Positions 14,767-21,266 of a stretch of DNA of 22,408 nucleotides are shown here, piece after piece (the stretch's first letter is position 1; each line of letters starts with the position of its first letter). Where the stretch lies: contig JAEZRP010000046.1 of the NCBI GenBank assembly GCA_023444095.1, positions 1-22,408 on the forward strand. Direction: 5' to 3'. A program made the position numbers and the translations under genes. Source of the stretch: Bacillota bacterium. GTDB lineage: Bacteria > Bacillota > Clostridia > Christensenellales > Aristaeellaceae. Under the pieces are notes generated by a model. That model was not told the DNA's origin and did not search any database. It saw nothing but the letters and a program-made list of their open reading frames with translations.

Positions 14767-15753
14767 ATGAAACAGAAAATCGCAATCCTGTTTGTCCTTT
14801 TGGCGAGCGCCGTATTGGTGGCGGCCGCCGTCGCGGCGTATCGCGCCTCGATCACGCTCACGGGAAACATCTATCTGTCCATCCCGACGCCCACGCCCTC
14901 CCCGACGCCGTCTCCCACGCCGACGCCGTCTCCTACGCCGACGCCGACGCCCACGCCCTCTCCGACGCCCACGCAGGGATGCGACGATTGCGACACCTGC
15001 GATGGGTGGATCGAGGTCGCGCGAAACGCGCTCGCGCGGACGACGGCGGACGACGCGTACATGGATGAGCTCGAAGCGCTCGCGCGGGATACCTACGATG
15101 GCACGAGCGGCACCAGTGCCGCGCAGAGGTCGATCAGCGATCTGTGGGGCCTTGCGAAGACCGACGAGCAGCGCCGGTGGGTGAACGAGGCGAACAACCA
15201 GATCGGCGCGCAGCACTCGCTCGCCGTGGGTTACTTCTCGACGATCTCGCAGTCGGCCGGCGCAATGTATCTGTGGCAAACCGATCAGTATGTCAACGGC
15301 TGGCAGACCGCCGAGTACGAGTATGAGAAGTGCATCCAGACCGGCGGAACATCCGCGCATCTGCCGAAGCTGAAGAAGTTCGCGCTGAGCGCGAAGGCGA
15401 AGGCGGACGGGCACGATGCGACCGTCGCGTCGTCGGAGGCGCTCCTTGCGAAGGCGGAGCAGGCGGCCGTGGACGCATGGGCCATCGCGGCAGATGTGCG
15501 CGCGCGGATCCTCAACGCGAACGCCACGCCGACGCCCGCGCCTACGCCGACACCCGCGCCGACACCCACGCCCACGCCTGCGCCGACGCCCGTGCCGACG
15601 CCCGTTCCGGGCGCGGCAGGCGCTTCCTCCATGGACCTGGCCGCGGTGACGTCCGCGGACACCGCCGCGCCCGAGGCCGCGCGCCCGGCGCAGACGCAGG
15701 CGCCCACCCCGTTTCCGACGCCGAGCCCGGCGCAGACGCAGGCCCCCACCTGA
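14767..15753 (+). CDS. Exported Pro/Thr-rich surface protein with helical middle domain
   Basis: A 328-residue protein I do not recognise. It starts MKQKIAILFV, with a hydrophobic segment ending AAVAAYRAS, similar in shape to the SipW-type leaders before it. A PT/PS linker spans about residues 40-69. Next is GCDDCDTCDGW with three closely spaced Cys (more with the first), a helical Ala-rich middle of about 170 residues, then a second PT/PA linker (about 256-285) and a Thr/Gln/Pro tail. No LPXTG sorting motif is seen. The linkers suggest wall-spanning or fibre attachment. The start may instead be GTG 14761, which overlaps the previous TGA by GTGA; GGGG is eight bases from ATG 14767. A terminator follows. 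Confidence 0.72.
   Translation: MKQKIAILFVLLASAVLVAAAVAAYRASITLTGNIYLSIPTPTPSPTPSPTPTPSPTPTPTPTPSPTPTQGCDDCDTCDGWIEVARNALARTTADDAYMDELEALARDTYDGTSGTSAAQRSISDLWGLAKTDEQRRWVNEANNQIGAQHSLAVGYFSTISQSAGAMYLWQTDQYVNGWQTAEYEYEKCIQTGGTSAHLPKLKKFALSAKAKADGHDATVASSEALLAKAEQAAVDAWAIAADVRARILNANATPTPAPTPTPAPTPTPTPAPTPVPTPVPGAAGASSMDLAAVTSADTAAPEAARPAQTQAPTPFPTPSPAQTQAPT
14884..14976 (+). repeat. Hexanucleotide-based tandem repeat coding the first Pro/Thr linker
   Basis: Units of CCGACG, CCCACG and CTCC/TCTCC variants are repeated in frame to give alternating Thr-Pro and Ser-Pro. All units are multiples of three, so copy changes alter linker length and keep the frame. A related Pro/Ala/Thr repeat lies at 15528-15606. 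Confidence 0.8.
15528..15606 (+). repeat. Second in-frame repeat coding the Pro/Ala/Thr linker
   Basis: Repeats of CCGACG, CCCGCG, CCTACG and CCCACG encode TPTPAPTP-type sequence. It is imperfect, with third-base variation that suggests selection on the protein and not recent slippage. Confidence 0.75.
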
Positions 15754-15794
15754 TTCCGGCCCCGACCGGGCAGGCGTCGGACGGAAACCACAGC

Positions 15795-15828
15795 CGCGGC
15801 GCGTGCTTCCCGCATGCGCCGCGTTTTT
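15795..15828 (+). terminator. Strong terminator between the surface-protein genes and the signal peptidase
   Basis: CGCGGCGCGTGC (15795-15806) pairs with GCATGCGCCGCG (15812-15823), a 12-base stem with one wobble and a five-base loop, followed by TTTTT (15824-15828). It separates the riboswitch-driven substrate genes from the processing genes, so the latter either depend on readthrough or on their own promoter. Confidence 0.9.
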
Positions 15829-15841
15829 CTCAAATTCTTGC

Positions 15842-15870
15842 TTGCGCGCGCGGCCCGAAGATGGTTCAAT
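15842..15870 (+). promoter_or_regulatory. Weak promoter candidate for the signal peptidase operon
   Basis: TTGCGC (15842-15847) and TTCAAT (15865-15870) are 17 bases apart, with TG at 15862-15863 giving an extended -10. The hexamers are poor matches, but spacing is exact and position right after the terminator is sensible. Confidence 0.4.
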
Positions 15871-15900
15871 AGAAGCATACACAGGAAAAGGGGTCATTCG

Positions 15901-16485
15901 ATGTCGAAAAAGGGACAGCAGGCGTGGCTCATGGAGAGCGCGCCGGGCACGGAGCGGGAGCGGCTGATCGCGCTTCGGGACGAGACGCTCGTTTACCGCC
16001 AGCCGCGCGCCGTGCGCCGGGCCGCGGGCCAGAAGCGCAAGGAGCGCACGCCCATGCAGAAGCTCGCCCACATCGGCTTCAGCGTCGTCTTCTGGCTCGT
16101 GACGGCGGGGCTGGTCGCCATCATGTTCACCGCCTATCAATCGAAGCGCGAGGGCGAAATCCCGGTCGTGTTCGGGTTTAGCGTGTTCCGGGTCGAAACG
16201 GGTTCCATGGTTCCGACGCTCCCGATCGGCAGCTTCGTCGTCGTGCGCGCGCCCAAGGATCCCGCAATGCTTCCCGAGGGCACCATCACCACGTTTCGGT
16301 GCTCGGACGGCATGGTCGTGACGCACAGGATCATCGAGGTGCTCGAAGAGGATGGCCGGGTGCGCTACCGCACCAGGGGCGACAATCCGGAGAATTCAAC
16401 GGACACGGAACTGCTCGCGCCCGAGCGCGTCATCGGCACGTTCCTTTTCAAAGTCACGCTGCCAAGCATCTGGGGAGGCGACTGA
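15901..16485 (+). CDS. sipW: Signal peptidase I, SipW (ER-like) type
   Basis: A 194-residue membrane serine protease that should cleave the GTMA-Y/F leaders of the upstream secreted proteins. After a basic N-terminal region, one membrane segment lies at about residues 56-77. The catalytic Ser102 is in ETGSMVPTLPIG, His142 in VVTHRII replaces the Lys of ordinary bacterial signal peptidases (the ER/SipW hallmark), and TRGDNPENSTD supplies the Asp residues. AAAAGGGG lies seven bases before ATG 15901. An upstream in-frame ATG at 15814 falls in the terminator and is rejected. The gap to the next gene is one base. Confidence 0.92.
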   Translation: MSKKGQQAWLMESAPGTERERLIALRDETLVYRQPRAVRRAAGQKRKERTPMQKLAHIGFSVVFWLVTAGLVAIMFTAYQSKREGEIPVVFGFSVFRVETGSMVPTLPIGSFVVVRAPKDPAMLPEGTITTFRCSDGMVVTHRIIEVLEEDGRVRYRTRGDNPENSTDTELLAPERVIGTFLFKVTLPSIWGGD

Positions 16486-16486
16486 C

Positions 16487-17494
16487 ATGCAGAGACTGCC
16501 GCGCGGCTTCGTCATCGATTCGTCCCGGATCGCGAGCCTCAAGGACATCACCAGCATGGAGTGCTACGCGAACGCCGGGGGAAGTGTCGAGCGCAGGGTG
16601 CTCGACGGCATCTCCTTCACCGTTGCCGGGGGCCAGAGGTTCGCGCTCCTCGGGGACGAGCTGTTCGACCTGAAGCTTCTGACGGAGATCATCGGAAACA
16701 TCAAGCCCTACGAATCCGGGCGCTGCTCCCTCGTCGGGCTCGGCATGATGCGCGAAAAGCAGCGTATCCTCCAGCAGGTTTACTATGTCAACGACCAACG
16801 GCGCATCTATCCGCACATGCAGGGCATCTCGTACCTCATGTTCGCCTCGCGCCGCGCGGTGAAAAACGCCGTCGACCGCCAGCTTCTGTGGCTCGACCGG
16901 CTGATGGAGTTCGGCCTCGAGCGGCTGTGCTTCAAATACGTGCGCAACATGACGCTCGCCGAGCGGATTCTGATCCATATACTGCTCGCGCTCGACATCA
17001 GCGCGCCGCTTTTGCTTCTCGACCTTTCGCACGTCGACGTGCCGCCGGAGCTGGCGGACGTCTACGCGCGGCTCTTTGAGCGGCTGACGACCGAGGCGGG
17101 GAAGACCATCGTCTTCTCGACCGCCGATTCCGCGTTCGCGGACAAGTGCGCCACCCACGCCGCGCTCCTGATCGCGGGCAGGGTGCGGGAAGGCCACACC
17201 GGTTCCCTCGAAGCGCTCTATGAATCCCTCGACAAGAGGCTCTGCACGCTCAAGGTGGCGGATGGCGCTGCGGCCTGTGAGGCCGTGGAAGGCGCGTTTC
17301 CGGCGCTGCGCGCCGAGGCGGAGGGCGGCATCCTCAGCGTATACGGCGAAAAGGCGGATGCGCCCAAGCCCTCCCTGCTCATTGGCGCGCTCGAAGGGGC
17401 TGGGATCGCGGTCGCCCACTACGCGCCGAGCGCGCCCTCGCTTTCCGAGGCGATGAAGGCGGCCGTCCGGGCGGCGGCGAAGGAGGCGAAGTAA
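16487..17494 (+). CDS. Degenerate ABC-transporter ATPase (pseudo-ATPase)
   Basis: A 335-residue protein with the overall order of an ABC nucleotide-binding domain but lacking its catalytic residues. The Walker A position (about 55-64) reads LLGDELFDLK, without the GxGK[ST] core. The signature region (about 155-162) is MTLAERIL instead of LSGGQ-x-R. Walker B (174-180) is PLLLLDL, with Leu for the catalytic Glu. The H-loop (210-214) reads FSTAD, with Ala for His. The hydrophobic Walker B strand and the C-terminal GRVREGHTGSLEAL segment keep the fold. GGGAGG precedes ATG at good spacing, and its TAA overlaps the next ATG by one base. It probably pairs with the following membrane protein as a non-hydrolysing scaffold. 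Not a fresh pseudogene, since the frame is intact. Confidence 0.8.
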   Translation: MQRLPRGFVIDSSRIASLKDITSMECYANAGGSVERRVLDGISFTVAGGQRFALLGDELFDLKLLTEIIGNIKPYESGRCSLVGLGMMREKQRILQQVYYVNDQRRIYPHMQGISYLMFASRRAVKNAVDRQLLWLDRLMEFGLERLCFKYVRNMTLAERILIHILLALDISAPLLLLDLSHVDVPPELADVYARLFERLTTEAGKTIVFSTADSAFADKCATHAALLIAGRVREGHTGSLEALYESLDKRLCTLKVADGAAACEAVEGAFPALRAEAEGGILSVYGEKADAPKPSLLIGALEGAGIAVAHYAPSAPSLSEAMKAAVRAAAKEAK

Positions 17495-18960
17495 TGCTTT
17501 ACAGGACCGGGCTTCTCAAAAAGGAATGGAGCTACGCGTATTACGAGAATCCGTCGAGCCTCAAGACCTCCATCGCGCTGGGCGTCTTTCAGGGCATGCT
17601 TGCGTTCGCGGTCTTCTTCGTGCTCCAGACGCTCAAGCAGTCGGTGCTCTCGGACAGCACGCCCTACTTCATGCAGACGAGCTATTTTTCGACTGCCTTT
17701 CTCTACCTCTGCGTGTCGTACGCCGCCATGTCCGCCTACTTCATCGCGAAGCTTCACGACATCTCCTACGCGGAGGTGTACGACAACCGCTGGTACGCCA
17801 TGGTGCACCTCGGCTTTCCCGTGTTCGCGATGGTGCTCGCGAAGTTCGTCGCGCAGCTTCTCTACACGCTGTTCGTGTTCCTCGTGGGTTTCGCGGTGAC
17901 GCTCGCGCTCACCTCGTTTCTGAAGGCCCCGTTCATCGCGAGCTACCTCGTCAGCCAGCTGATCGTCGGCAGCGTCAACATCGTGACGCTGTTGACCCTC
18001 GCCATGACCGTCTCGCTCGCCGCGCGCGACCTCTATAACGCGCGCTACATCCTCGGCCTCGCGTTTGCGGGGGTCGCCTTCCTCCAGTGGCCGATGGGCT
18101 ACTTCGGCGTCATCAGCGACCGCGAGGCCATGCGCGAGGCGTCGAACCTCATTCTGCCCTCGGGCGGGAGCGTGTACCTGATCGCGCTTGCCGTGCTCCT
18201 CGCGCTCTGCATGGCGTTCTGCCTCTGGCGGGCGACGCGCGTGGCGCGGCTTTACAACGCGCCCGTTGTGCGCACCGTCCCGAAGATCGACCCGAAGTGG
18301 GGCGAGGGCGTGCGCATCGTGGTGCAGACCGACTCGAAGAACCGCCAGGTGCGGAAGGCCGCGCGGCTGCTCGAAAAGGCGTACACCCCCTCGAAGCGCT
18401 CCTCCGCGCTGTCGGTGATCGTGACGGCGGCGCTCATGGCGCTGGTCCTTTTCATGCTCGTCATCAACGGCATGATCCTCGCGTTCAATTACGCCTCCCC
18501 CGTCCGGGAGACGTCCGTCATGGGTTTCATCCCCTACATCTTCCAGTCCTCGACCATGGAGCCCACCATTCAGTTCAACGACATCGCCTTCTTTGAGAAG
18601 ATCGACCAGTACGTGCAGGTCAACGTGGACGACGTCATTCTGTATAAGGACGCGGTGGGAGAGGTGCAGGTGCGCCGCGTGAACGCGATCGCGCCTGACG
18701 AGGAGACGGGGGAAACCGTCTACGAGCTCGACATCGACCACTATCCGACGGACGCCATTCCGGACGTGATGAAGACATCGACCACGAAGGACACCGTCTA
18801 CGGCCGGCTCGTGGGCGTCAACCGCAACCTCGGCGCGGTGGTGCTGTTCGCGAACACCGTCGTCGGGCGCATGCTGTTTCTGATCGTCCCGACCATCCTC
18901 ATCTTCTACTCGAGCCAGATCCGAAGGTTCTTCGACCGGCTGGGGAGGGGGAACCGGTAA
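17494..18960 (+). CDS. ABC-2-like membrane protein fused to an inactive signal-peptidase-like domain
   Basis: A 488-residue integral membrane protein. Residues 1-250 hold about six hydrophobic segments (around 27-46, 66-85, 103-140, 150-176, 185-205, 226-245) in the style of ABC-2 permeases. A cytosolic linker (250-305) and one more segment (306-331) lead to an extracytoplasmic region that aligns to SipW. SSTMEPTI at 352-359 matches the Ser box, but Thr354 replaces the nucleophile. VQVRRVNAI (392-400) matches the VTHRI box, with Arg for the catalytic His. LDIDHYPTD (412-420) matches the GDN..D box. A final membrane segment is at 458-473. Both the partner ATPase and this peptidase domain lack catalytic residues. 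It probably binds SipW substrates or SipW itself (inference). Confidence 0.8.
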   Translation: MLYRTGLLKKEWSYAYYENPSSLKTSIALGVFQGMLAFAVFFVLQTLKQSVLSDSTPYFMQTSYFSTAFLYLCVSYAAMSAYFIAKLHDISYAEVYDNRWYAMVHLGFPVFAMVLAKFVAQLLYTLFVFLVGFAVTLALTSFLKAPFIASYLVSQLIVGSVNIVTLLTLAMTVSLAARDLYNARYILGLAFAGVAFLQWPMGYFGVISDREAMREASNLILPSGGSVYLIALAVLLALCMAFCLWRATRVARLYNAPVVRTVPKIDPKWGEGVRIVVQTDSKNRQVRKAARLLEKAYTPSKRSSALSVIVTAALMALVLFMLVINGMILAFNYASPVRETSVMGFIPYIFQSSTMEPTIQFNDIAFFEKIDQYVQVNVDDVILYKDAVGEVQVRRVNAIAPDEETGETVYELDIDHYPTDAIPDVMKTSTTKDTVYGRLVGVNRNLGAVVLFANTVVGRMLFLIVPTILIFYSSQIRRFFDRLGRGNR

Positions 18961-18965
18961 GTCCG

Positions 18966-18993
18966 GCGCGTCGACTCTGTCGGCGCGCTTTTT
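18966..18993 (+). terminator. Terminator ending the SipW/ABC operon
   Basis: GCGCGTCGAC (18966-18975) pairs with GTCGGCGCGC (18979-18988), with one T-G wobble and loop TCT, followed by TTTTT (18989-18993). It starts six bases after the stop codon. Confidence 0.92.
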
Positions 18994-19087
18994 GATGAGA
19001 TCTGCCGGAACGGGCGGATGCTTTCTCCGTCCGCGCGCAAGATTTGGATGCTTCGCGCGCCGATTGCGTTCAGGGAGGGGAAATGAT

Positions 19088-19645
19088 ATGGCAAGGGTAT
19101 ATGGAATTGAAAAGCGGTTGGCGAAATATCCTATCGACGAAGCGCTGGCGAAGGAAATCATGGGGAGCGGCGACCTGATCCGGATTACGACGAGGATGGA
19201 AGAACGGCTCGGCCCTGAGACGACCTGCCGGATTCTGGATTCGTGCGCCTGCGGCACAAGTCAGAAAGAGTTAACGAGAATCAAAGCCATTGACGCCGAG
19301 ACATTGGAAGAAAAGATCGCAAAGATCGCGTTCCTGGGCGATTTTCATTCGGATTGGATTGTTACGCTAAACCCGGATCGGACCATCACGGCGGGATGGA
19401 GGATCGGGGACAAAGAGGCTTATTCCTGCGTCTGTACATCCGCTGTCGATCGCAATACGAAAGTCTGCGAGCTGACGCGCGATGACCGTAGCATGCCGCT
19501 TGCCTATTGTTTTTGCTGCGCCGGACATTGCCGGCAGCACTTGGAAAAGCTGCTTGGCATACGGCTGAAAACGAAGGAAATCGTTTCCTCTCCAATCAAC
19601 AGCAAGGGCCAAAAACCGTGTTCGTTTCTGCTGGAAATCATTTGA
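19088..19645 (+). CDS. Cys-rich protein, unknown (possible V4R/ATC-hydrolase-like C-terminal motif)
   Basis: A 185-residue cytoplasmic protein. Cys residues cluster at RILDSCACG, YSCVCTS and, most densely, YCFCCAGHCRQHLEKLLG, and one near the end (KPCSFLLEI). The pattern Y-C-x-C-C-x-G-H-x-x-x-x-LEKLLG, then SPINSKGQKPCSF, resembles the C-terminal block of V4R-like and L-2-amino-thiazoline-4-carboxylate hydrolase-like proteins, which bind metal or small ligands. That link is from memory of motif shape and is weak. A GGGAGGGG run lies about ten bases upstream of ATG 19088. It stands alone between two terminators, with no clear promoter visible. Confidence 0.65.
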   Translation: MARVYGIEKRLAKYPIDEALAKEIMGSGDLIRITTRMEERLGPETTCRILDSCACGTSQKELTRIKAIDAETLEEKIAKIAFLGDFHSDWIVTLNPDRTITAGWRIGDKEAYSCVCTSAVDRNTKVCELTRDDRSMPLAYCFCCAGHCRQHLEKLLGIRLKTKEIVSSPINSKGQKPCSFLLEII

Positions 19646-19670
19646 ACAGTCGCTCGCCGTTCGCATGACA

Positions 19671-19697
19671 AAAAAAGGCGCGGAAACCCGCGCCTTT
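19671..19697 (-). terminator. Terminator of the rubredoxin gene, bidirectional
   Basis: AAAGGCGCGG (19674-19683) pairs perfectly with CCGCGCCTTT (19688-19697) around AAAC. On the minus strand the stem ends in a T-run (19671-19676), which fits the rubredoxin gene just upstream. The plus strand has only TTTC after it, so it may terminate the Cys-rich gene weakly. Confidence 0.85.
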
Positions 19698-19713
19698 CTG
19701 GGGATGCCGGAGA

Positions 19714-19872
19714 TCAGCTCTCCGCCTCGAAGTCATCCTTGCCTGCGCCGCACAGCGGGCAGACCCAATCCCCGGGAACGTCCTCCCACTTCGTGCCGGG
19801 CGCGACGCCGTTGTCCGGATCGCCCTCGGCCTCGTCGTAAATATACCCGCAGACAGTGCAAACGTACTTCAT
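19714..19872 (-). CDS. Rubredoxin
   Basis: A 52-residue rubredoxin, an Fe(Cys)4 electron carrier that in anaerobes feeds rubrerythrin and flavodiiron proteins to remove peroxide and oxygen. Cys5 and Cys8 (YVCTVCGY) and Cys38 and Cys41 (WVCPLCG) are the iron ligands. PDNGVAPGTKWEDVP and the conserved aromatic residues are present. Length is standard. GGAGG lies upstream of ATG, and a perfect TATAAT on the minus strand (19932-19937) lies about 60 bases before the start. It is transcribed alone, apart from the rubrerythrin operon. Confidence 0.96.
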   Translation of the reverse strand: MKYVCTVCGYIYDEAEGDPDNGVAPGTKWEDVPGDWVCPLCGAGKDDFEAES

Positions 19873-19931
19873 CGATTCATCCTCCATCATTTTCTGATGT
19901 CCCTTCCCGCGGCGGGGAAGCGCCTGACATT

Positions 19932-19937
19932 ATTATA
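19932..19937 (-). promoter_or_regulatory. -10 box (TATAAT) for the rubredoxin gene
   Basis: A perfect TATAAT on the minus strand, preceded by the T-rich TTTCTTTTTG where the -35 should lie. No better -35 is visible. The neighbouring stretch 19940-20090 holds two GC-rich inverted repeats, TGCGCGC/GCGCGCA (19978-19996) and GGGCGCG/CGCGCCC (20021-20037), without a U-tract on the minus strand. Confidence 0.4.
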
Positions 19938-20092
19938 CATCATTTGTAACAAAAAGAAACCCCCGGCGCAATTTTTCTGCGCGCTGGCCGCGCGCAATCA
20001 TACGGAACTCCCGAGGGCGGGGGCGCGCGGCGCGCCCGCGTCCTCCCGCCTTCCCTTCGGGCGTTGCTCGAAGCGCAGCGCTTCGCGCGGCC

Positions 20093-20755
20093 TCAGTAGT
20101 TCTCCTTGCGCACCTCGAAGTAGCTCTGGGCGTAGCCGCACACGGGGCAGACCTCGGGGGCCTTTTTGCCCATGACGAGGTGGCCGCACACGCGGCACTC
20201 CCACATGGCCTCCTCGCCCTTCTCGAAGACGGCGCGCATCTCGACGTTTTTGAGAAGCGCGCGATAGCGCTCCTCGTGCGCCTTCTCGATGGCGGCCACG
20301 CGGCGGAAGCGCGCGGCGAGCTCCGGGAAGCCCTCCTCCTCGGCGTCCCTGGCGAAGCCGTCGTACATGTCGGTCCACTCGTAGTGCTCGCCCTCGGCGG
20401 CGGCCAACAGGTTCGCGGCGGTGCCGCCCAGTCCGCCCAGCGCCTCGAACCAGATGCGCGCGTGTTCCTGCTCGTTGCGCGCGGTCTTGAGGAAGAGCTC
20501 GGCGAGCTGGTCGTAGCCCTCGCCCTGCGCGATGCCCGCGAAGTAGGTGTACTTGTTGCGCGCCATGCTCTCGCCCGCGAAGGCGTCGTGGAGGTTTTTC
20601 TCCGTCTTCGTCCCCGCGTAGGGGTTCGCGGCCTTCTTTTCCGCCTCGATCTTCACGAACTTCGAGGCGGGCTGCTTGCAGCGCGGGCACCTGAAGTCCT
20701 CCGGCATGGGTCCCTCGTGGATGTATCCGCACACCGTGCAGCGCCATTTTTCCAT
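20093..20755 (-). CDS. Rubrerythrin from an internal start (alternative product)
   Basis: The in-frame ATG at 20755 (MEKWRCTVCGY) has a perfect AGGAGG at 20763-20768, seven bases upstream. This would yield a 220-residue double-rubredoxin rubrerythrin without the ferredoxin. The order Rd - diiron - Rd is unusual, since most rubrerythrins have one rubredoxin. An annotator could call this a separate gene whose upstream neighbour has lost its stop codon, or a genuine fusion with an internal start. Both products could be made from one message. Confidence 0.7.
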   Translation of the reverse strand: MEKWRCTVCGYIHEGPMPEDFRCPRCKQPASKFVKIEAEKKAANPYAGTKTEKNLHDAFAGESMARNKYTYFAGIAQGEGYDQLAELFLKTARNEQEHARIWFEALGGLGGTAANLLAAAEGEHYEWTDMYDGFARDAEEEGFPELAARFRRVAAIEKAHEERYRALLKNVEMRAVFEKGEEAMWECRVCGHLVMGKKAPEVCPVCGYAQSYFEVRKENY

Positions 20756-21262
20756 CGTTTTTTCCTCCTGTTTTTCGTTGGGCCGGATGCTCCGGAGGAG
20801 CTCGAGCGCGGCCTCGCGCGGGAAGCCCTCCCCGTGCTCGCGCTCGACCAGATCCATCAAAAACGCGCGGACGTTCGCGCTCTGGGGCAGCATGAAGCCC
20901 GCCTCGCGCAGCGCGTCCTCCGCCATGAGCCGGTTCGACTTCGCGACCGCCTCGGCGATCTGGCGCGCGACCGGGTCGTCCGCCTCCCGCGCGATCCGCG
21001 CGGCGACCGCCTCCTGCTCCGCCTTCGACGCGGCGACGGCGCGCAGCGCGGCGACGACCGCCTCGTCCTTCGGCTGCTGGGGCGGGTACGCCTCGGGCAC
21101 CATGGAGATGGCGCGCGAGGGGCAGGAGAGCGCGCACTGTCCGCAGCCGACGCACTTTTGGGCGTCGATCTGGCCGGTCTCGGTGTCCGTCGCCCCCGTC
21201 GGGCAGACATAGAGGCAAAGGCAATCCTTGGTGCAAAGTCTGATGTTTCGTACGGCGTGCAT
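20093..21262 (-). CDS. Ferredoxin-rubrerythrin fusion (two 4Fe-4S sites, two rubredoxin sites, diiron domain)
   Basis: A 389-residue open frame. The first 169 residues hold a dicluster ferredoxin: Cys10, 14, 16 and 20 (irregular first site, CTKDCLCLYVCP) and Cys37, 40, 43 and 47 (CVGCGQCALSCP), then a helical linker. The remainder is rubrerythrin: an N-terminal rubredoxin-like CTVCGY...CPRCK, the four-helix diiron domain with ESMARNKYTYF, NEQEHARIWF and EKAHEERY, and a C-terminal CRVCGH...CPVCGY rubredoxin. Such enzymes reduce hydrogen peroxide. AAGGAGGT is at good spacing before ATG 21262. No stop separates the two parts, but a second start with AGGAGG lies between them (see next entry). It starts four bases after the stop of the upstream rubredoxin protein. 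Confidence 0.88.
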   Translation of the reverse strand: MHAVRNIRLCTKDCLCLYVCPTGATDTETGQIDAQKCVGCGQCALSCPSRAISMVPEAYPPQQPKDEAVVAALRAVAASKAEQEAVAARIAREADDPVARQIAEAVAKSNRLMAEDALREAGFMLPQSANVRAFLMDLVEREHGEGFPREAALELLRSIRPNEKQEEKTMEKWRCTVCGYIHEGPMPEDFRCPRCKQPASKFVKIEAEKKAANPYAGTKTEKNLHDAFAGESMARNKYTYFAGIAQGEGYDQLAELFLKTARNEQEHARIWFEALGGLGGTAANLLAAAEGEHYEWTDMYDGFARDAEEEGFPELAARFRRVAAIEKAHEERYRALLKNVEMRAVFEKGEEAMWECRVCGHLVMGKKAPEVCPVCGYAQSYFEVRKENY

Positions 21263-21266
21263 CTTC

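Noticed and set aside
14884..15606. The Pro/Thr-coding repeats as a CRISPR array
   Set aside because: Units are six bases, contiguous, in frame, and without unique spacers.
14746..16326. A 526-codon minus-strand frame across the Pro/Thr-rich gene
   Set aside because: It is a string of Arg/Gly repeats produced by the linker repeats read backwards. The plus-strand genes have leaders and catalytic motifs.
17419..19257. A 612-codon minus-strand frame opposite the membrane fusion gene
   Set aside because: His/Arg/Asp/Glu-rich antisense shadow. The plus strand has membrane segments and signal-peptidase-like blocks.
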